Origin: Bacteroidales bacterium
GTDB lineage: Bacteria > Bacteroidota > Bacteroidia > Bacteroidales > UBA932
DNA: 52,146 bases
Assembly (NCBI GenBank): GCA_012728975.1
Contig: JAAYDZ010000073.1
Location: forward strand, 1-52,146
Direction of reading: 5' to 3'
Made by a program: the position numbers and the translations under genes. Under the pieces are notes generated by a model, which worked only from the letters and a program-made list of their open reading frames with translations, was not told the origin of the DNA and did no database searches. Of the stretch, positions 32,462-42,477 are shown piece after piece. Position 1 is the stretch's first letter. Every line of letters starts with the position of its first letter.

Positions 32462-33896
32462 GATAGTAAAGGGACTTGAAATCCTGGACATAAAAGGCAG
32501 CAAATCCATAGAGATAAGCGACATCACTCTTGACTCCCGCAAATGTAGTGCTGGCTCGCTTTTCATAGCAGCTGTCGGCACCAAGGCTGACGGACACGAT
32601 TATATCGAAAGTGCCGTCAAAGCAGGTGCATCAGCAATAATCTACCAGGAAGGAGCATATAGCGGTGGAGAAGCAACATATATAAAGGTACCCGACAGCA
32701 GAAGGGCTGCGGGTCTTGCCGCATCCAATTTTTACGGCAATCCATCCTCTAAATTCAATCTGATAGGTGTAACCGGCACCAACGGCAAGACCACCACTGC
32801 TACACTGCTTTACCATCTTTTTACCTCGCTCGGCTATTACTGTGGACTGATTTCCACCATTGCCAACTATATCGGTGAAGAGAAATTCGAAACTGAATAT
32901 ACCACTCCCGATGCTATTGCCCTGAACAAACTAATGGCTCTTATGGCCGAAAGGGGTTGCGAATATTGCTTTATGGAGGTGAGTTCCCATGCTTTAGACC
33001 AGGAACGTGTCTATGGTTTGCAATTCAGGGGAGCCATTTTCTCCAATCTGACCCACGACCATCTCGATTATCACAATACATTTCTCGAATATCTTCATAG
33101 CAAGAAGCGTCTTTTCGACAATCTGCCGAAAAAAGCTTTCGCCCTCATCAATATAGATGATAAAAACGGCGAAGTGATGGTGCAAAATTGTCGAGCAACT
33201 ATAAAAAGATATTCCTGTCGCACACTTGCCGACTTCAATTGCAAAATCGTGGAAGAGAGTCTGGAAGGAATGATGCTCGCTATCGGAAACAATCGTTTCT
33301 GGACACAGTTTATAGGGGCACATAATGCATATAACCTGCTGGCAGTCTATGCTACGGCAATCCTTCTGGGAGCCGACAAAGATGAAGTACTGGTAAAAAT
33401 GAGTTTGTTGAAGGCTGTCGCAGGACGTCTCGAATATATTCGCGGAGGCAATGAAATCACTGCAGTTGTGGATTACGCCCACACTCCCGACGCTCTTGAA
33501 AATGTTCTCAAAACGCTACGCTCAACAGCCAGAGACCGCCAGCTGATATGCGTATTCGGTTGCGGAGGAAATAGAGATAAGAGCAAACGCCCCGAAATGG
33601 GTGTGATTGCTACAAAATATGCTGACAAAGTCATTGTAACATCAGACAACCCCCGTTTCGAAGATCCCGATGCTATTATAAATGATATTCGTAACGGCCT
33701 CAACGCTGCAGGAAAGGCCAAGTCACTCTTTATTACCGACCGCAAAGAGGCCATCCGCACAGCCATAATGATGGCTAACAAAGGCGCTGTAATACTTGTG
33801 GCAGGTAAAGGACACGAAAATTATCAGATTGTCGGCGGGGAAAAACACCATTTTGACGATAAGGAGATTATCTCCGAAACATTTGAACAACTATAA
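32448..33896 (+). CDS. murE: UDP-MurNAc-tripeptide synthetase (meso-DAP adding)
   Basis: 482 residues from the ATG at 32448; a TTG at 32436 is the frame's other start. P-loop GVTGTNGKTTTA with Lys114, the MEVSSHALDQERV segment, and DNPR at 400-403, the motif associated with meso-diaminopimelate rather than lysine. It adds the third residue to UDP-MurNAc-Ala-Glu in the cytoplasm. It overlaps ftsI and precedes mraY by 19 bases. Confidence 0.95.
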   Translation: MKLNEIVKGLEILDIKGSKSIEISDITLDSRKCSAGSLFIAAVGTKADGHDYIESAVKAGASAIIYQEGAYSGGEATYIKVPDSRRAAGLAASNFYGNPSSKFNLIGVTGTNGKTTTATLLYHLFTSLGYYCGLISTIANYIGEEKFETEYTTPDAIALNKLMALMAERGCEYCFMEVSSHALDQERVYGLQFRGAIFSNLTHDHLDYHNTFLEYLHSKKRLFDNLPKKAFALINIDDKNGEVMVQNCRATIKRYSCRTLADFNCKIVEESLEGMMLAIGNNRFWTQFIGAHNAYNLLAVYATAILLGADKDEVLVKMSLLKAVAGRLEYIRGGNEITAVVDYAHTPDALENVLKTLRSTARDRQLICVFGCGGNRDKSKRPEMGVIATKYADKVIVTSDNPRFEDPDAIINDIRNGLNAAGKAKSLFITDRKEAIRTAIMMANKGAVILVAGKGHENYQIVGGEKHHFDDKEIISETFEQL

Positions 33897-33915
33897 CCGG
33901 AAAAAACCTCTACCT

Positions 33916-35214
33916 ATGCTGTACCACCTTTTTGAATATTTTGAGAGAGCGAACATCGACTTTGCAGGTTCAGGACTGATGAAATACATCTCATTCAGGT
34001 CCTTCGGAGCCAGCATCGTCGCCATCTTGATAGCACTGATTGTCGGGCACAAACTAATTGTCTGGCTGCAGAAAAAGCAAATCGGCGAAACAATTCGCGA
34101 TCTTGGGCTGGAAGGTCAACTGCAGAAAAAAGGGACTCCCACTATGGGCGGTATCATTATCATCATATCTATACTGGTGCCGGTACTGCTATTCTGCGAC
34201 CTGACCAACATCAATATCCTGATCTTGATCCTTACCACAGTGTGGTTTGGCACCATAGGATTTCTGGATGACTACATCAAAGTGTTCAAGAAAAATAAGG
34301 AGGGCCTAAACGGCTGGTACAAGATAGCATCTCAAGTTCTTCTGGGCCTGATTGTCGGTCTGATAATGTGTTTCAGCAATGAGGCAGGATTCAGAGAACA
34401 AAGAAAGGTTACACCTGTGGCTGAGGTCACAAGTGAAATTACTGCTGTTGAAGCTACAATTCCGGCCGGAACTGTGACTGTTGATGCCGGCTTGTTGGAA
34501 AACAGCACTAAAACCACACTTCCTTTTGTGAAGAACAATGAGTTTGACTACGGATGGCTCTCTCCTTTCGGAGGATGCTTCGGAGAATATTTCAAATGGT
34601 TCATATATATATGTTTTATCATTTTGGTAATAACTGCCTGTTCCAATAGTTGTAACGTCACGGATGGGCTTGACGGCCTGGCAACCGGGGTAACAGCTAT
34701 CGTTGGGGCAACTCTAGGGATTTTCGCTTACCTCTCCGGCAATGTCATTTACGCTGAGTATCTCAACATAATGTATATCCCGAGTAGTGCGGAGATTACT
34801 GTATTCTTTTCATCGATGGTGGGTGCCCTGCTGGGATTTATGTGGTACAACTCCTACCCTGCCCAGGTCTTTATGGGCGATACGGGCAGTTTGACTCTCG
34901 GGGGCATAATAGGCGTATGCGCCATTCTTGTCAGGAAAGAATTGCTCCTTCCCTTACTGTGCGGGATATTCTTTCTTGAGAGTCTGTCGGTTGTAATACA
35001 GAGATTTTATTTCAGATACACAAAGAAAAAAACCGGCACCGGTGTAAGAGTATTTAAAATGACACCTCTCCACCACCATTTCCAAAAGGAGAATCCGGAT
35101 GCCATAATCCAGTGGCCGGGAAAAGTTTATCCCGAACAGAAAGTGGTAGCGAGATTCATTATTGTATCGATAATATTAGCAGTATTGACAGTAGTAACAT
35201 TAAAGATAAGGTAG
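33916..35214 (+). CDS. mraY: Phospho-MurNAc-pentapeptide transferase MraY
   Basis: 432 residues from the ATG at 33916; the open frame extends upstream into murE without conserved sequence. About ten membrane helices, with KKGTPTMGG, FLDDYIKVFKKNKEGL, NVTDGLDGLATG, FMGDTGSL and the HHHFQ loop, all MraY active-site motifs. It forms lipid I on undecaprenyl phosphate. A hydrophilic stretch (about 155-210) after the fourth or fifth helix is longer than in proteobacterial MraY; extended loops here are common in Bacteroidota. Confidence 0.95.
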   Translation: MLYHLFEYFERANIDFAGSGLMKYISFRSFGASIVAILIALIVGHKLIVWLQKKQIGETIRDLGLEGQLQKKGTPTMGGIIIIISILVPVLLFCDLTNINILILILTTVWFGTIGFLDDYIKVFKKNKEGLNGWYKIASQVLLGLIVGLIMCFSNEAGFREQRKVTPVAEVTSEITAVEATIPAGTVTVDAGLLENSTKTTLPFVKNNEFDYGWLSPFGGCFGEYFKWFIYICFIILVITACSNSCNVTDGLDGLATGVTAIVGATLGIFAYLSGNVIYAEYLNIMYIPSSAEITVFFSSMVGALLGFMWYNSYPAQVFMGDTGSLTLGGIIGVCAILVRKELLLPLLCGIFFLESLSVVIQRFYFRYTKKKTGTGVRVFKMTPLHHHFQKENPDAIIQWPGKVYPEQKVVARFIIVSIILAVLTVVTLKIR

Positions 35215-35220
35215 TAAGTT

Positions 35221-36555
35221 ATGAAACGAATCGTTGTATTGGGTGGTGGAGAGAGCGGCACCGGAGCCGCAGTCCTTGCGAAGGTCAAAGGGTTTGATGT
35301 CTTTCTCTCAGACAACGGAAAACTCAAGGAGGAACACGCCGCACGTCTTAAAGAGTACGGTATTCCCTTTGAAGAGGGAGGACATTCCATTGAGAAGATA
35401 TGTATTGCCGATGAAGTGATCAAAAGTCCCGGCATTCCGGATACTGCCCCATTGATTATCGGACTCATTGCCCGTGGCGTATCCGTGATTTCGGAAATAG
35501 AGTTCGCGGGCAGATATGACAACTCCAGGAAGATCTGCGTCACCGGCAGCAACGGCAAAACCACTACTACTTCACTTATATACTATTTGCTCAAAAATGC
35601 CGGCCTTAATGTGGGCATGGCCGGTAATATAGGCCAAAGCTATGCCTACCAGGTAGCCACAGAGGAGCACGATATCTATGTGCTTGAAATAAGCAGCTTC
35701 CAGCTTGATGGAATGTATGAATTCAAAGCGGATATCGCCGTATTGCTCAATATCACCCCTGACCACCTCGACAGATACGGCAATCAGATGCAGAACTATA
35801 TCAATTCCAAATTCCGGATTACCAGGAATATGGCAAAGGAGGACTGCTTCATTTTCTGTTCGGACGATGAAATAACAATAGAGCATCTTAACCGTATCGT
35901 TATTCAGGCACAGAAACTTCCGTTCAGCCAAAACTCAGTCGTGGAGCAGGGAGCCTATGTAGAGGGAGATACGATGTATGTCAGATACAGAGACAGCGGT
36001 TACGAAATGTTCCTTCATGAGCTTGCGCTTCAGGGGAAACACAACATATATAATTCGATGGCTGCAGCCATCACGGGCAAAATAATGAACATCACTAACA
36101 GTACCATCAGGGAAGCTCTTACAACATTCACCGGAGTAGAGCATAGAATGGAAAAAGTACTCTCTGTTGGAGGTGTGATGTACATCAACGATTCCAAGGC
36201 AACCAATGTCAACTCCACCTGGTATGCGCTGGAAAGTATCAAAACTCCTATTGTATTGATACTCGGAGGGACCGATAAGGGCAACGACTACTCCCCTATT
36301 GCGGATCTTGTGAAGGAAAAGGTAAAAGCTATAGTCTGTCTCGGTGTCGATAATAAAAAAATCCACGGTTTTTTTGGCGACAAGGTGACGGAAATTTACG
36401 ACACACTCTCAGCAGAAGAGGCCGTAAAGTTGGCTGCATCCATCGCAAAAAGTGGTGACACCGTACTTCTTTCGCCCAGTTGTGCGAGTTTTGACTTGTT
36501 TGAAAATTATGAGGACAGAGGCAGAAAGTTCAAGGCTGCCGTAAGAAATCTTTAA
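35221..36555 (+). CDS. murD: UDP-MurNAc-L-Ala D-glutamate ligase
   Basis: 444 residues. An N-terminal Rossmann domain (VVLGGGESGTGAA), the ATP loop GSNGKTTT (109-116, Lys113), EISSFQLDGM, and the C-terminal LLSPSCASFDLFENYEDRG signature are present. It adds D-Glu to UDP-MurNAc-L-Ala in the cytoplasm. It sits 6 bases after mraY and 6 before ftsW. Confidence 0.96.
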   Translation: MKRIVVLGGGESGTGAAVLAKVKGFDVFLSDNGKLKEEHAARLKEYGIPFEEGGHSIEKICIADEVIKSPGIPDTAPLIIGLIARGVSVISEIEFAGRYDNSRKICVTGSNGKTTTTSLIYYLLKNAGLNVGMAGNIGQSYAYQVATEEHDIYVLEISSFQLDGMYEFKADIAVLLNITPDHLDRYGNQMQNYINSKFRITRNMAKEDCFIFCSDDEITIEHLNRIVIQAQKLPFSQNSVVEQGAYVEGDTMYVRYRDSGYEMFLHELALQGKHNIYNSMAAAITGKIMNITNSTIREALTTFTGVEHRMEKVLSVGGVMYINDSKATNVNSTWYALESIKTPIVLILGGTDKGNDYSPIADLVKEKVKAIVCLGVDNKKIHGFFGDKVTEIYDTLSAEEAVKLAASIAKSGDTVLLSPSCASFDLFENYEDRGRKFKAAVRNL

Positions 36556-36561
36556 GAGAAG

Positions 36562-37863
36562 ATGGGTAGATTGAAAATAAGGCTCAAAGGAGACAAGATC
36601 ATTTGGATGATTGTACTTTGTCTGGCAATTATTTCGCTGCTGGCGGTATTTTCTTCCAGTACTTTTTTGGCCAATAAAGCGGGTGTGAGTAAGTTTTTTA
36701 TACTTCGGGAGCAGCTCATATCAGTATCCATCGGATTTGCCGCTCTTTTGATCTGCTACATGATCCCGATGAGGTTTTACAGATTTTTGGCGTTTCCGGT
36801 TTTTGGAATAACGATTGTGATGCTTATACTGCTTTTCATCATACCCGATACACGTAACGAAGCAGCCAGAGGTATCCGGCTCTTCGGCAGGACAATACAG
36901 GTGTTTGAATTCGCAAAAGTGGGACTTATACTCTATATTGCAAAGGCGCTGGAGTACTGGGAGAACTCCTTGACCACTTACAAAGACTTTCTGATCAAGA
37001 TATTGCTGCCAATAGCAGTAGTATGCATGATGGTCATGGTCAACAGCTTTTCGTCAGCTCTGTTATTTGGTGTAATCAGCATATTGTTACTCTTCTTCAT
37101 GAATGTCAACGGTAAGCATCTAAGCATTACTGTAGGGATCGGAATACTGGTATTGGCATTACTGTTTGGCACCTACCTGCTCTTTTATAAAGATAAACAA
37201 TACGCTGAAGGCGAAGAGCCCGCTCTTGTTGGCAAGTTCTTCAATCGCTTTGAGACTGCCACCAGCCGTATCGTCAACTTTGTTGAGGCAAAGAAGGAGG
37301 TGGACAAGGATGCTGAAGCCACTATGACAGAAGCAGAAAGACTAAGAGAGCAGGACAGCAAGCGACAGGCTGAAAATGCCAGGATTGCGATACATGAAGG
37401 TGGGATTTTCGGAAAGGGTCCGGGCAAGAGTACTCAGAGGTATTCCTTGTCAATGGCCTTTTCTGACTTCATATATGCCTTCATTGTAGAAGAATATGGA
37501 TTAGTGGGAGGTATTTTCGTTATACTGATTTATCTGATATTCCTCTTCAGGTGCATCACTATAGCAAACCGATGTGAAACAATATTTCCTGCGGCACTAG
37601 TCTTGGGGTTGGCATTTCTGATTGCTACCCAGGCATTTCTACATATAATGGTTAATGTAGGATTGATGCCGGTCACGGGACATACCTTGCCTCTGATAAG
37701 TCATGGAGGTACGGCTTATATGGTATTGAGTGGCGCATTCGGCATCATCCTCTCCATAAGCAAGCAGCTGGATAAACAGGATGAAATCAAACGCAAAGAA
37801 CTGGAAGAAGAGGCTAAGCAAAAAGAAGATGAAATAATGTATTCGGAGAATTACCTGCTATGA
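36562..37863 (+). CDS. ftsW: Septal glycosyltransferase FtsW (SEDS family)
   Basis: 433 residues with about ten membrane helices. Conserved SEDS segments include FEFAKVGLILYIA, the large periplasmic loop with GGIFGKGPGKS, DFIYAFIVEEYGL and TGHTLPLISHGGTA near the C-terminus. The periplasmic loop (about 205-290) carries a charged Glu/Lys/Ala-rich insertion. It polymerises septal glycan with FtsI. Position between murD and murG favours FtsW over RodA. It overlaps murG by an ATGA. Confidence 0.93.
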   Translation: MGRLKIRLKGDKIIWMIVLCLAIISLLAVFSSSTFLANKAGVSKFFILREQLISVSIGFAALLICYMIPMRFYRFLAFPVFGITIVMLILLFIIPDTRNEAARGIRLFGRTIQVFEFAKVGLILYIAKALEYWENSLTTYKDFLIKILLPIAVVCMMVMVNSFSSALLFGVISILLLFFMNVNGKHLSITVGIGILVLALLFGTYLLFYKDKQYAEGEEPALVGKFFNRFETATSRIVNFVEAKKEVDKDAEATMTEAERLREQDSKRQAENARIAIHEGGIFGKGPGKSTQRYSLSMAFSDFIYAFIVEEYGLVGGIFVILIYLIFLFRCITIANRCETIFPAALVLGLAFLIATQAFLHIMVNVGLMPVTGHTLPLISHGGTAYMVLSGAFGIILSISKQLDKQDEIKRKELEEEAKQKEDEIMYSENYLL

Positions 37864-38972
37864 GTAAAATAAAACCAAGAATCATCATCAGCGGAGGAGG
37901 TACGGGAGGGCACATATTCCCGGCTCTCTCCATAGCTGGAGCTATAAGGGAGATCGTCCCTGAGACCGAAATACTTTTTGTGGGTGCTGAAGGAAGAATG
38001 GAAATGGAGAGAGTGCCACAGGCTGGATATCAAATTAAAGGTCTGCCGGTAGCCGGCCTGCAGCGAAAACTCTCACTGGCAAATTTTACACTACCCTTCA
38101 AAATACTAAAAAGCCTCTCAATGGCAAAGAAGATCATAAAGGAATTCAAACCAGATGTGGCGGTTGGAGTTGGAGGTTATGCAAGTGCACCGTTGCTCTG
38201 GAGCGCCTCGAGAATGAGAATTCCCTGCCTCATACAGGAACAAAACTCATATGCAGGATTGACCAACAGGATTCTCTCAAAAAAAGTGGATAAAATCTGC
38301 GTCGCTTACGGAGGTATGGAAAAGTTTTTTCCTGCTGAGAAGATTATTCTCACAGGAAATCCCATCAGAAAGGAGATAATGCCACCTACGGAGGCTGAAA
38401 AGAGAGAAGGGTATGATTTCTACGGACTCAATCCAAATAAAAAGACCATCTTTGTAGTTGGTGGCAGCCTTGGTAGCGGAACTCTCAACAAGGCAATGAA
38501 AAAGTGGGTGGCTGAAAAGGGGATAAATGCTGATTACCAGATTATATGGCAGAACGGTAAGTATTATAGCAACGATATTGCTGAATATATGAAAGAGCGT
38601 GAACTTCACAACGTAAAGCATTTTGATTTCATCCGAAGGATGGATCTTGCTTATGCCGTAGCGGATGTAGTTATTTCCCGCGCAGGAGCAGGAACAATCT
38701 CCGAACTCTGCGTTGCCGGCAAGGCAACCATCTTTGTTCCGTCGCCAAACGTGACAGAGGATCACCAAACGCACAATGCTATGGCTTTAGTGGAAAAAGA
38801 AGCAGCGCTGATGGTAAGGGATGATATGGCGGAAGAAATACTAATGGATACTGCAGAAGAGCTGCTCTCCGACAGTGCACGCATCCTTACGTTGGAAAAA
38901 AATGTGCTCAAACTGGGACGAAGGGGGGCAGCAGAAGAGATTGCTGAAGAAGTACTCTCTCTCATCAGATAA
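37860..38972 (+). CDS. murG: UDP-GlcNAc transferase MurG
   Basis: 370 residues. GGGTGGHIFPALS (about 12-24) is the lipid I/diphosphate loop, GVGGYASAP and QEQNSYAGLTNR follow, and the C-terminal domain has GGSLGSG and ISRAGAGTISEL. It converts lipid I to lipid II at the inner face of the membrane. It is translationally coupled to ftsW (4-base overlap) and followed by murC after 7 bases. Confidence 0.96.
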   Translation: MSKIKPRIIISGGGTGGHIFPALSIAGAIREIVPETEILFVGAEGRMEMERVPQAGYQIKGLPVAGLQRKLSLANFTLPFKILKSLSMAKKIIKEFKPDVAVGVGGYASAPLLWSASRMRIPCLIQEQNSYAGLTNRILSKKVDKICVAYGGMEKFFPAEKIILTGNPIRKEIMPPTEAEKREGYDFYGLNPNKKTIFVVGGSLGSGTLNKAMKKWVAEKGINADYQIIWQNGKYYSNDIAEYMKERELHNVKHFDFIRRMDLAYAVADVVISRAGAGTISELCVAGKATIFVPSPNVTEDHQTHNAMALVEKEAALMVRDDMAEEILMDTAEELLSDSARILTLEKNVLKLGRRGAAEEIAEEVLSLIR

Positions 38973-38979
38973 GAAAGAG

Positions 38980-40350
38980 ATGGAAAAAAGATACAAATAT
39001 TACTACTTCATAGGGATCGGCGGCATCGGAATGAGTGCCATTGCCCGCTATTTTAATAGTGCGGGATACAGCGTCTCCGGATACGACAGAACACCCTCTG
39101 CACTCACCGCAAGGCTTGAAGAAGAGGGGATTTCCGTACACTATGAGGATGATGTCAGCGCTATTCCCAAAGACAAGGAGAATACTTTTGTCATCTATAC
39201 CCCGGCCGTTCCGGCTGATATGGGTGAGCTGCGGTATGTAATGGAGCAGGGATATAACGTATGCAAAAGGTCACGTGCTCTGGGAGAGATTGCTCGCGGG
39301 AAGAAGTGTCTGGCGGTAGCCGGAACACATGGTAAAACCACTACAAGCACGCTATTGGCTCACTTGTTCACGCACTCCGGCGAGGGCTGCAATGCCTTTT
39401 TAGGTGGTATTTCACGTAATTATGACTCTAATCTTCTGCTAAGTTCCAACCCGGTGCTGGTGGCTGAAGCTGATGAGTTTGACAGGTCATTCCTGCAATT
39501 ATACCCCGATATTGCAATTATCACCTCCGCTGATGCCGATCATCTGGATATCTATTTGGATCACAGCCATCTTAAAGATGCATTTGCTGAATTTGCATCG
39601 CAAGTTAAGGGGGATGGATTCCTTGTTTTGAGAAAAGGCGTAAAGATCTCTTTGGAAAAAGTGAGTGCCAGGATTTTGACCTATTCTTACGATACTCCGG
39701 CTGACTTTTACGCATCGGATATAGTGGCTCTTGATGGAGGTTATTTTGATTTTACACTCAACACGCCTGAAGGGAGAATAGAGAAATGCACGCTGGGCAT
39801 ACCCGGGTGGATCAATGTTGAAAATGCTGTGGCTGCATCTGCGGCTGCTCTACTGCATGGCATTACTCCGGAGAAACTTAAAAGCGGCTTAGCCAGTTTC
39901 AGAGGAGTAGCAAGAAGATTTGATATACGCCTCAACACCCCGCAATACGCTTATGTTGACGATTATGCGCACCACCCTAATGAACTGCGTCATGCAATCA
40001 GTTCGATGAGAGGTATTTTTAAGGAAAAACGGCTTTGCGGCATATTTCAACCTCATCTCTATTCGCGTACGAGGGATTTTGCTGAGGAATTTGCAGATGC
40101 ATTGAGCGGACTTGACGAACTGATATTACTCCACATCTATCCTGCAAGAGAACTTCCGATAGAAGGGGTAACATCAAGGATCATTTTTGACAAGGTAAAA
40201 CTTGAAAACAAGATACTCATAAGTAAAGAAGAATTGATGGATATAATCCGTCAAAGGGATTTCGAATGTTTAATTACCTTCGGGGCCGGAGATATTGACA
40301 GGTTTATATCACCTATAGAAGAAGAACTAAAAGCCAGAATAGAAAAATGA
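38980..40350 (+). CDS. murC: UDP-MurNAc L-alanine ligase
   Basis: 456 residues from the ATG at 38980; the open frame runs back into murG but only this start gives the conserved YYFIGIGGIGMSA N-terminus. ATP loop GTHGKTTT (115-122), EADEFDRSFL, DDYAHHPNEL and FQPHLYSRT are MurC motifs. It adds the first L-Ala to UDP-MurNAc. The stop overlaps ftsQ by ATGA. Confidence 0.96.
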   Translation: MEKRYKYYYFIGIGGIGMSAIARYFNSAGYSVSGYDRTPSALTARLEEEGISVHYEDDVSAIPKDKENTFVIYTPAVPADMGELRYVMEQGYNVCKRSRALGEIARGKKCLAVAGTHGKTTTSTLLAHLFTHSGEGCNAFLGGISRNYDSNLLLSSNPVLVAEADEFDRSFLQLYPDIAIITSADADHLDIYLDHSHLKDAFAEFASQVKGDGFLVLRKGVKISLEKVSARILTYSYDTPADFYASDIVALDGGYFDFTLNTPEGRIEKCTLGIPGWINVENAVAASAAALLHGITPEKLKSGLASFRGVARRFDIRLNTPQYAYVDDYAHHPNELRHAISSMRGIFKEKRLCGIFQPHLYSRTRDFAEEFADALSGLDELILLHIYPARELPIEGVTSRIIFDKVKLENKILISKEELMDIIRQRDFECLITFGAGDIDRFISPIEEELKARIEK

Positions 40351-41120
40351 GAGTAAAAAAGATACTGCTGATAGTATTTATATCCATCCTCTTTATTGGA
40401 GTGACAGTGGCGTACTTCTATTTTGTGTCTGAAATGGAAACAGAAACCATTACAGAAACGGTTTGCAGCGGTATCAATGTCAATTTTAAGGACTCACTAA
40501 AGGTCAATCTCATCAGTCGCGAGCAAATTATTTCCTTAGTGGATCAGTCAGAAAAGGTGACAGGCACAAAGTGTAACAAAATTAACCTTACCAGGATCGA
40601 AAAGTTGCTTGACAGCAGAGGCGAGATCCTCAAATCCGAAGTCTATTTTTCCTCTCCTACGATTTTGAGCATAGATGTGGTCCAGAGAAAGCCGGTTGTG
40701 AGATTTGAAAATGAGACCGAAGGTTATTATGCAGATGAGAGCGGATTTCTTTTCCCGTTGCTCAATACCTACAATGTACCGATTGTTACGGGCGATATTC
40801 CGCTACGTCTGGGAAGAGAATATATGGGTATTCCCGAAGGGAAAGATGGAGAATGGATAAAGGGCATTCTCCGCCTGACCAACTATATCAGCAACAATGA
40901 ATACTGGAACAAAAACATTGAACAGATATATATTGAAGATGGCGAAATTTGCCTTGTTTCACGCATAAGCCATCACAAAATCATATTCGGGAATTACCGG
41001 GATATTGATGCGAAATTTAAGAAATTAGCGACATTCTATACAACAATTGCTCCTGCAAAGGGGTGGAATAGCTACAAGGTCGTCAATCTCAAATACAACA
41101 AACAGATTATTTGCAAATAG
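40347..41120 (+). CDS. ftsQ: Cell division protein FtsQ
   Basis: 257 residues: a short basic cytoplasmic N-terminus, one membrane helix (about 7-25), a POTRA-like domain (about 40-110) and a beta domain with EIYFSSPTILSIDVVQRKP-like strand order (here SEVYFSSPTILSIDVVQRK). Low sequence identity to E. coli FtsQ is normal; topology and position between murC and ftsA support the call. It recruits FtsB/FtsL to the divisome. It ends 7 bases before ftsA. Confidence 0.88.
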   Translation: MRVKKILLIVFISILFIGVTVAYFYFVSEMETETITETVCSGINVNFKDSLKVNLISREQIISLVDQSEKVTGTKCNKINLTRIEKLLDSRGEILKSEVYFSSPTILSIDVVQRKPVVRFENETEGYYADESGFLFPLLNTYNVPIVTGDIPLRLGREYMGIPEGKDGEWIKGILRLTNYISNNEYWNKNIEQIYIEDGEICLVSRISHHKIIFGNYRDIDAKFKKLATFYTTIAPAKGWNSYKVVNLKYNKQIICK

Positions 41121-41127
41121 AAAATAT

Positions 41128-42471
41128 ATGAGCGATTTTATTACAGCGATAGATTTCGGATCATCTAAAGTGGCCGTAGCAGTCGGAATTGAGACTACTG
41201 ACGGCATAAAGGTGGTTTCATTTCACAGTTCTCCAGTTCCAAACGGCATAAAAAACGGAGAGATAGTCAACGAGGGCAGAGTAATTGAAGCCCTTAAAGA
41301 GGCACTTGGGGCTGCATCATCCGATATTGGAGAAAAGATCAGCAAGGCAGTGATCAATATAAGCGGAAAATTTCTCTTCTGCGATGAGATAGAAAGTACA
41401 ATCATCAGAAATATAAGCAGCCAATATGTAACCGAGGAAGAATTGGAAAGGTACCGGCGGGAGCGCTACAAATTTTCCGTAGATGAGTCCAATATTATTT
41501 ACGCGGTTATACCTCAGAAATATGACATCGATGATTTGACGGGATACCAGCAGCATGAGATCATCGGGACATCCGGTAAACATCTAAAGGCCTATTATAA
41601 AATCTTCCACGGCAAGGCAACATTGCTATCCAGATGCAAAAAGGTACTCTCTGCATGTAGTGTGGAAATCTCTAAAATCGTGCTCTCTCCCATCGCTTCT
41701 GCAAGAGCGGTACTCACAGAAGCGGAGATGGAGAATGGAGTGATGCTGGTGGATATAGGACGTGGCCTGACACATATTGCTGTTGTCAGAAAAGGTATCG
41801 TCACTGATGTGCGCATGATCCCCTTTGGAGGAGAATCCATTACTGTCGACATCCAGACTGTGACCTCGATAAGTGCAAAGTGGGCGGAATTGATCAAGCT
41901 AAAACACGGCTGCTGTGTCGAAGAGTTTACTCCCGAGGACAAAAAACTGATTCTAAGGGGCAATGATGGTATTATCGAAGATGAAGTCTCGCTTCCTAAA
42001 CTCACACGAATTATAGAAGCGCGTACAAGCGAGATTCTCGAAGCGATCAAATATGTCAAAGAGGAGAACGAGTTACAAGGGAAACTTCCTGCCGGAGTCG
42101 TAATAACCGGTGGAACCTGCTATCTGGAGGGTTTTCTGGATCTGGCAAAGGTATTCCTGGGCCACAGAACACGTCTTGCTGCACCCAGAGGCTGCATCAC
42201 GATAGATTCTCACGAGAAAGCTCAGGATACATTTTCTTCTACAGTCGTAGGCCTTCTGCTGGAGGGTTTTTCCAGTAAACTCTCCTTTACAGAGGCAGAC
42301 AGAGTAAAAGTGAGTGCAACCGAAACTGACATGGAAACAGACAAAAAAGAAGTTAAAGGGAAAAAGGAATCCGGTGGCAGGAAAGGAGGATCTAATAAAG
42401 ATAAAGATCAGAAACGTGGATGGGGTACTTTATTCGAAGGGATTTTTAGTGAAAACAATGACAATTGTTGA
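41128..42471 (+). CDS. ftsA: Cell division protein FtsA
   Basis: 447 residues from the ATG at 41128; upstream in-frame sequence overlaps ftsQ. Actin-fold protein: AIDFGSSKVAVAVG (phosphate 1), GVMLVDIGRGLTHIAV (phosphate 2) and GVVITGGTCYLEGF (adenosine). A Lys/Glu/Gly-rich linker leads to the C-terminal amphipathic helix GWGTLFEGIF, the membrane anchor. FtsA tethers FtsZ to the membrane. ftsZ follows after 6 bases. Confidence 0.95.
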   Translation: MSDFITAIDFGSSKVAVAVGIETTDGIKVVSFHSSPVPNGIKNGEIVNEGRVIEALKEALGAASSDIGEKISKAVINISGKFLFCDEIESTIIRNISSQYVTEEELERYRRERYKFSVDESNIIYAVIPQKYDIDDLTGYQQHEIIGTSGKHLKAYYKIFHGKATLLSRCKKVLSACSVEISKIVLSPIASARAVLTEAEMENGVMLVDIGRGLTHIAVVRKGIVTDVRMIPFGGESITVDIQTVTSISAKWAELIKLKHGCCVEEFTPEDKKLILRGNDGIIEDEVSLPKLTRIIEARTSEILEAIKYVKEENELQGKLPAGVVITGGTCYLEGFLDLAKVFLGHRTRLAAPRGCITIDSHEKAQDTFSSTVVGLLLEGFSSKLSFTEADRVKVSATETDMETDKKEVKGKKESGGRKGGSNKDKDQKRGWGTLFEGIFSENNDNC

Positions 42472-42477
42472 TTAATT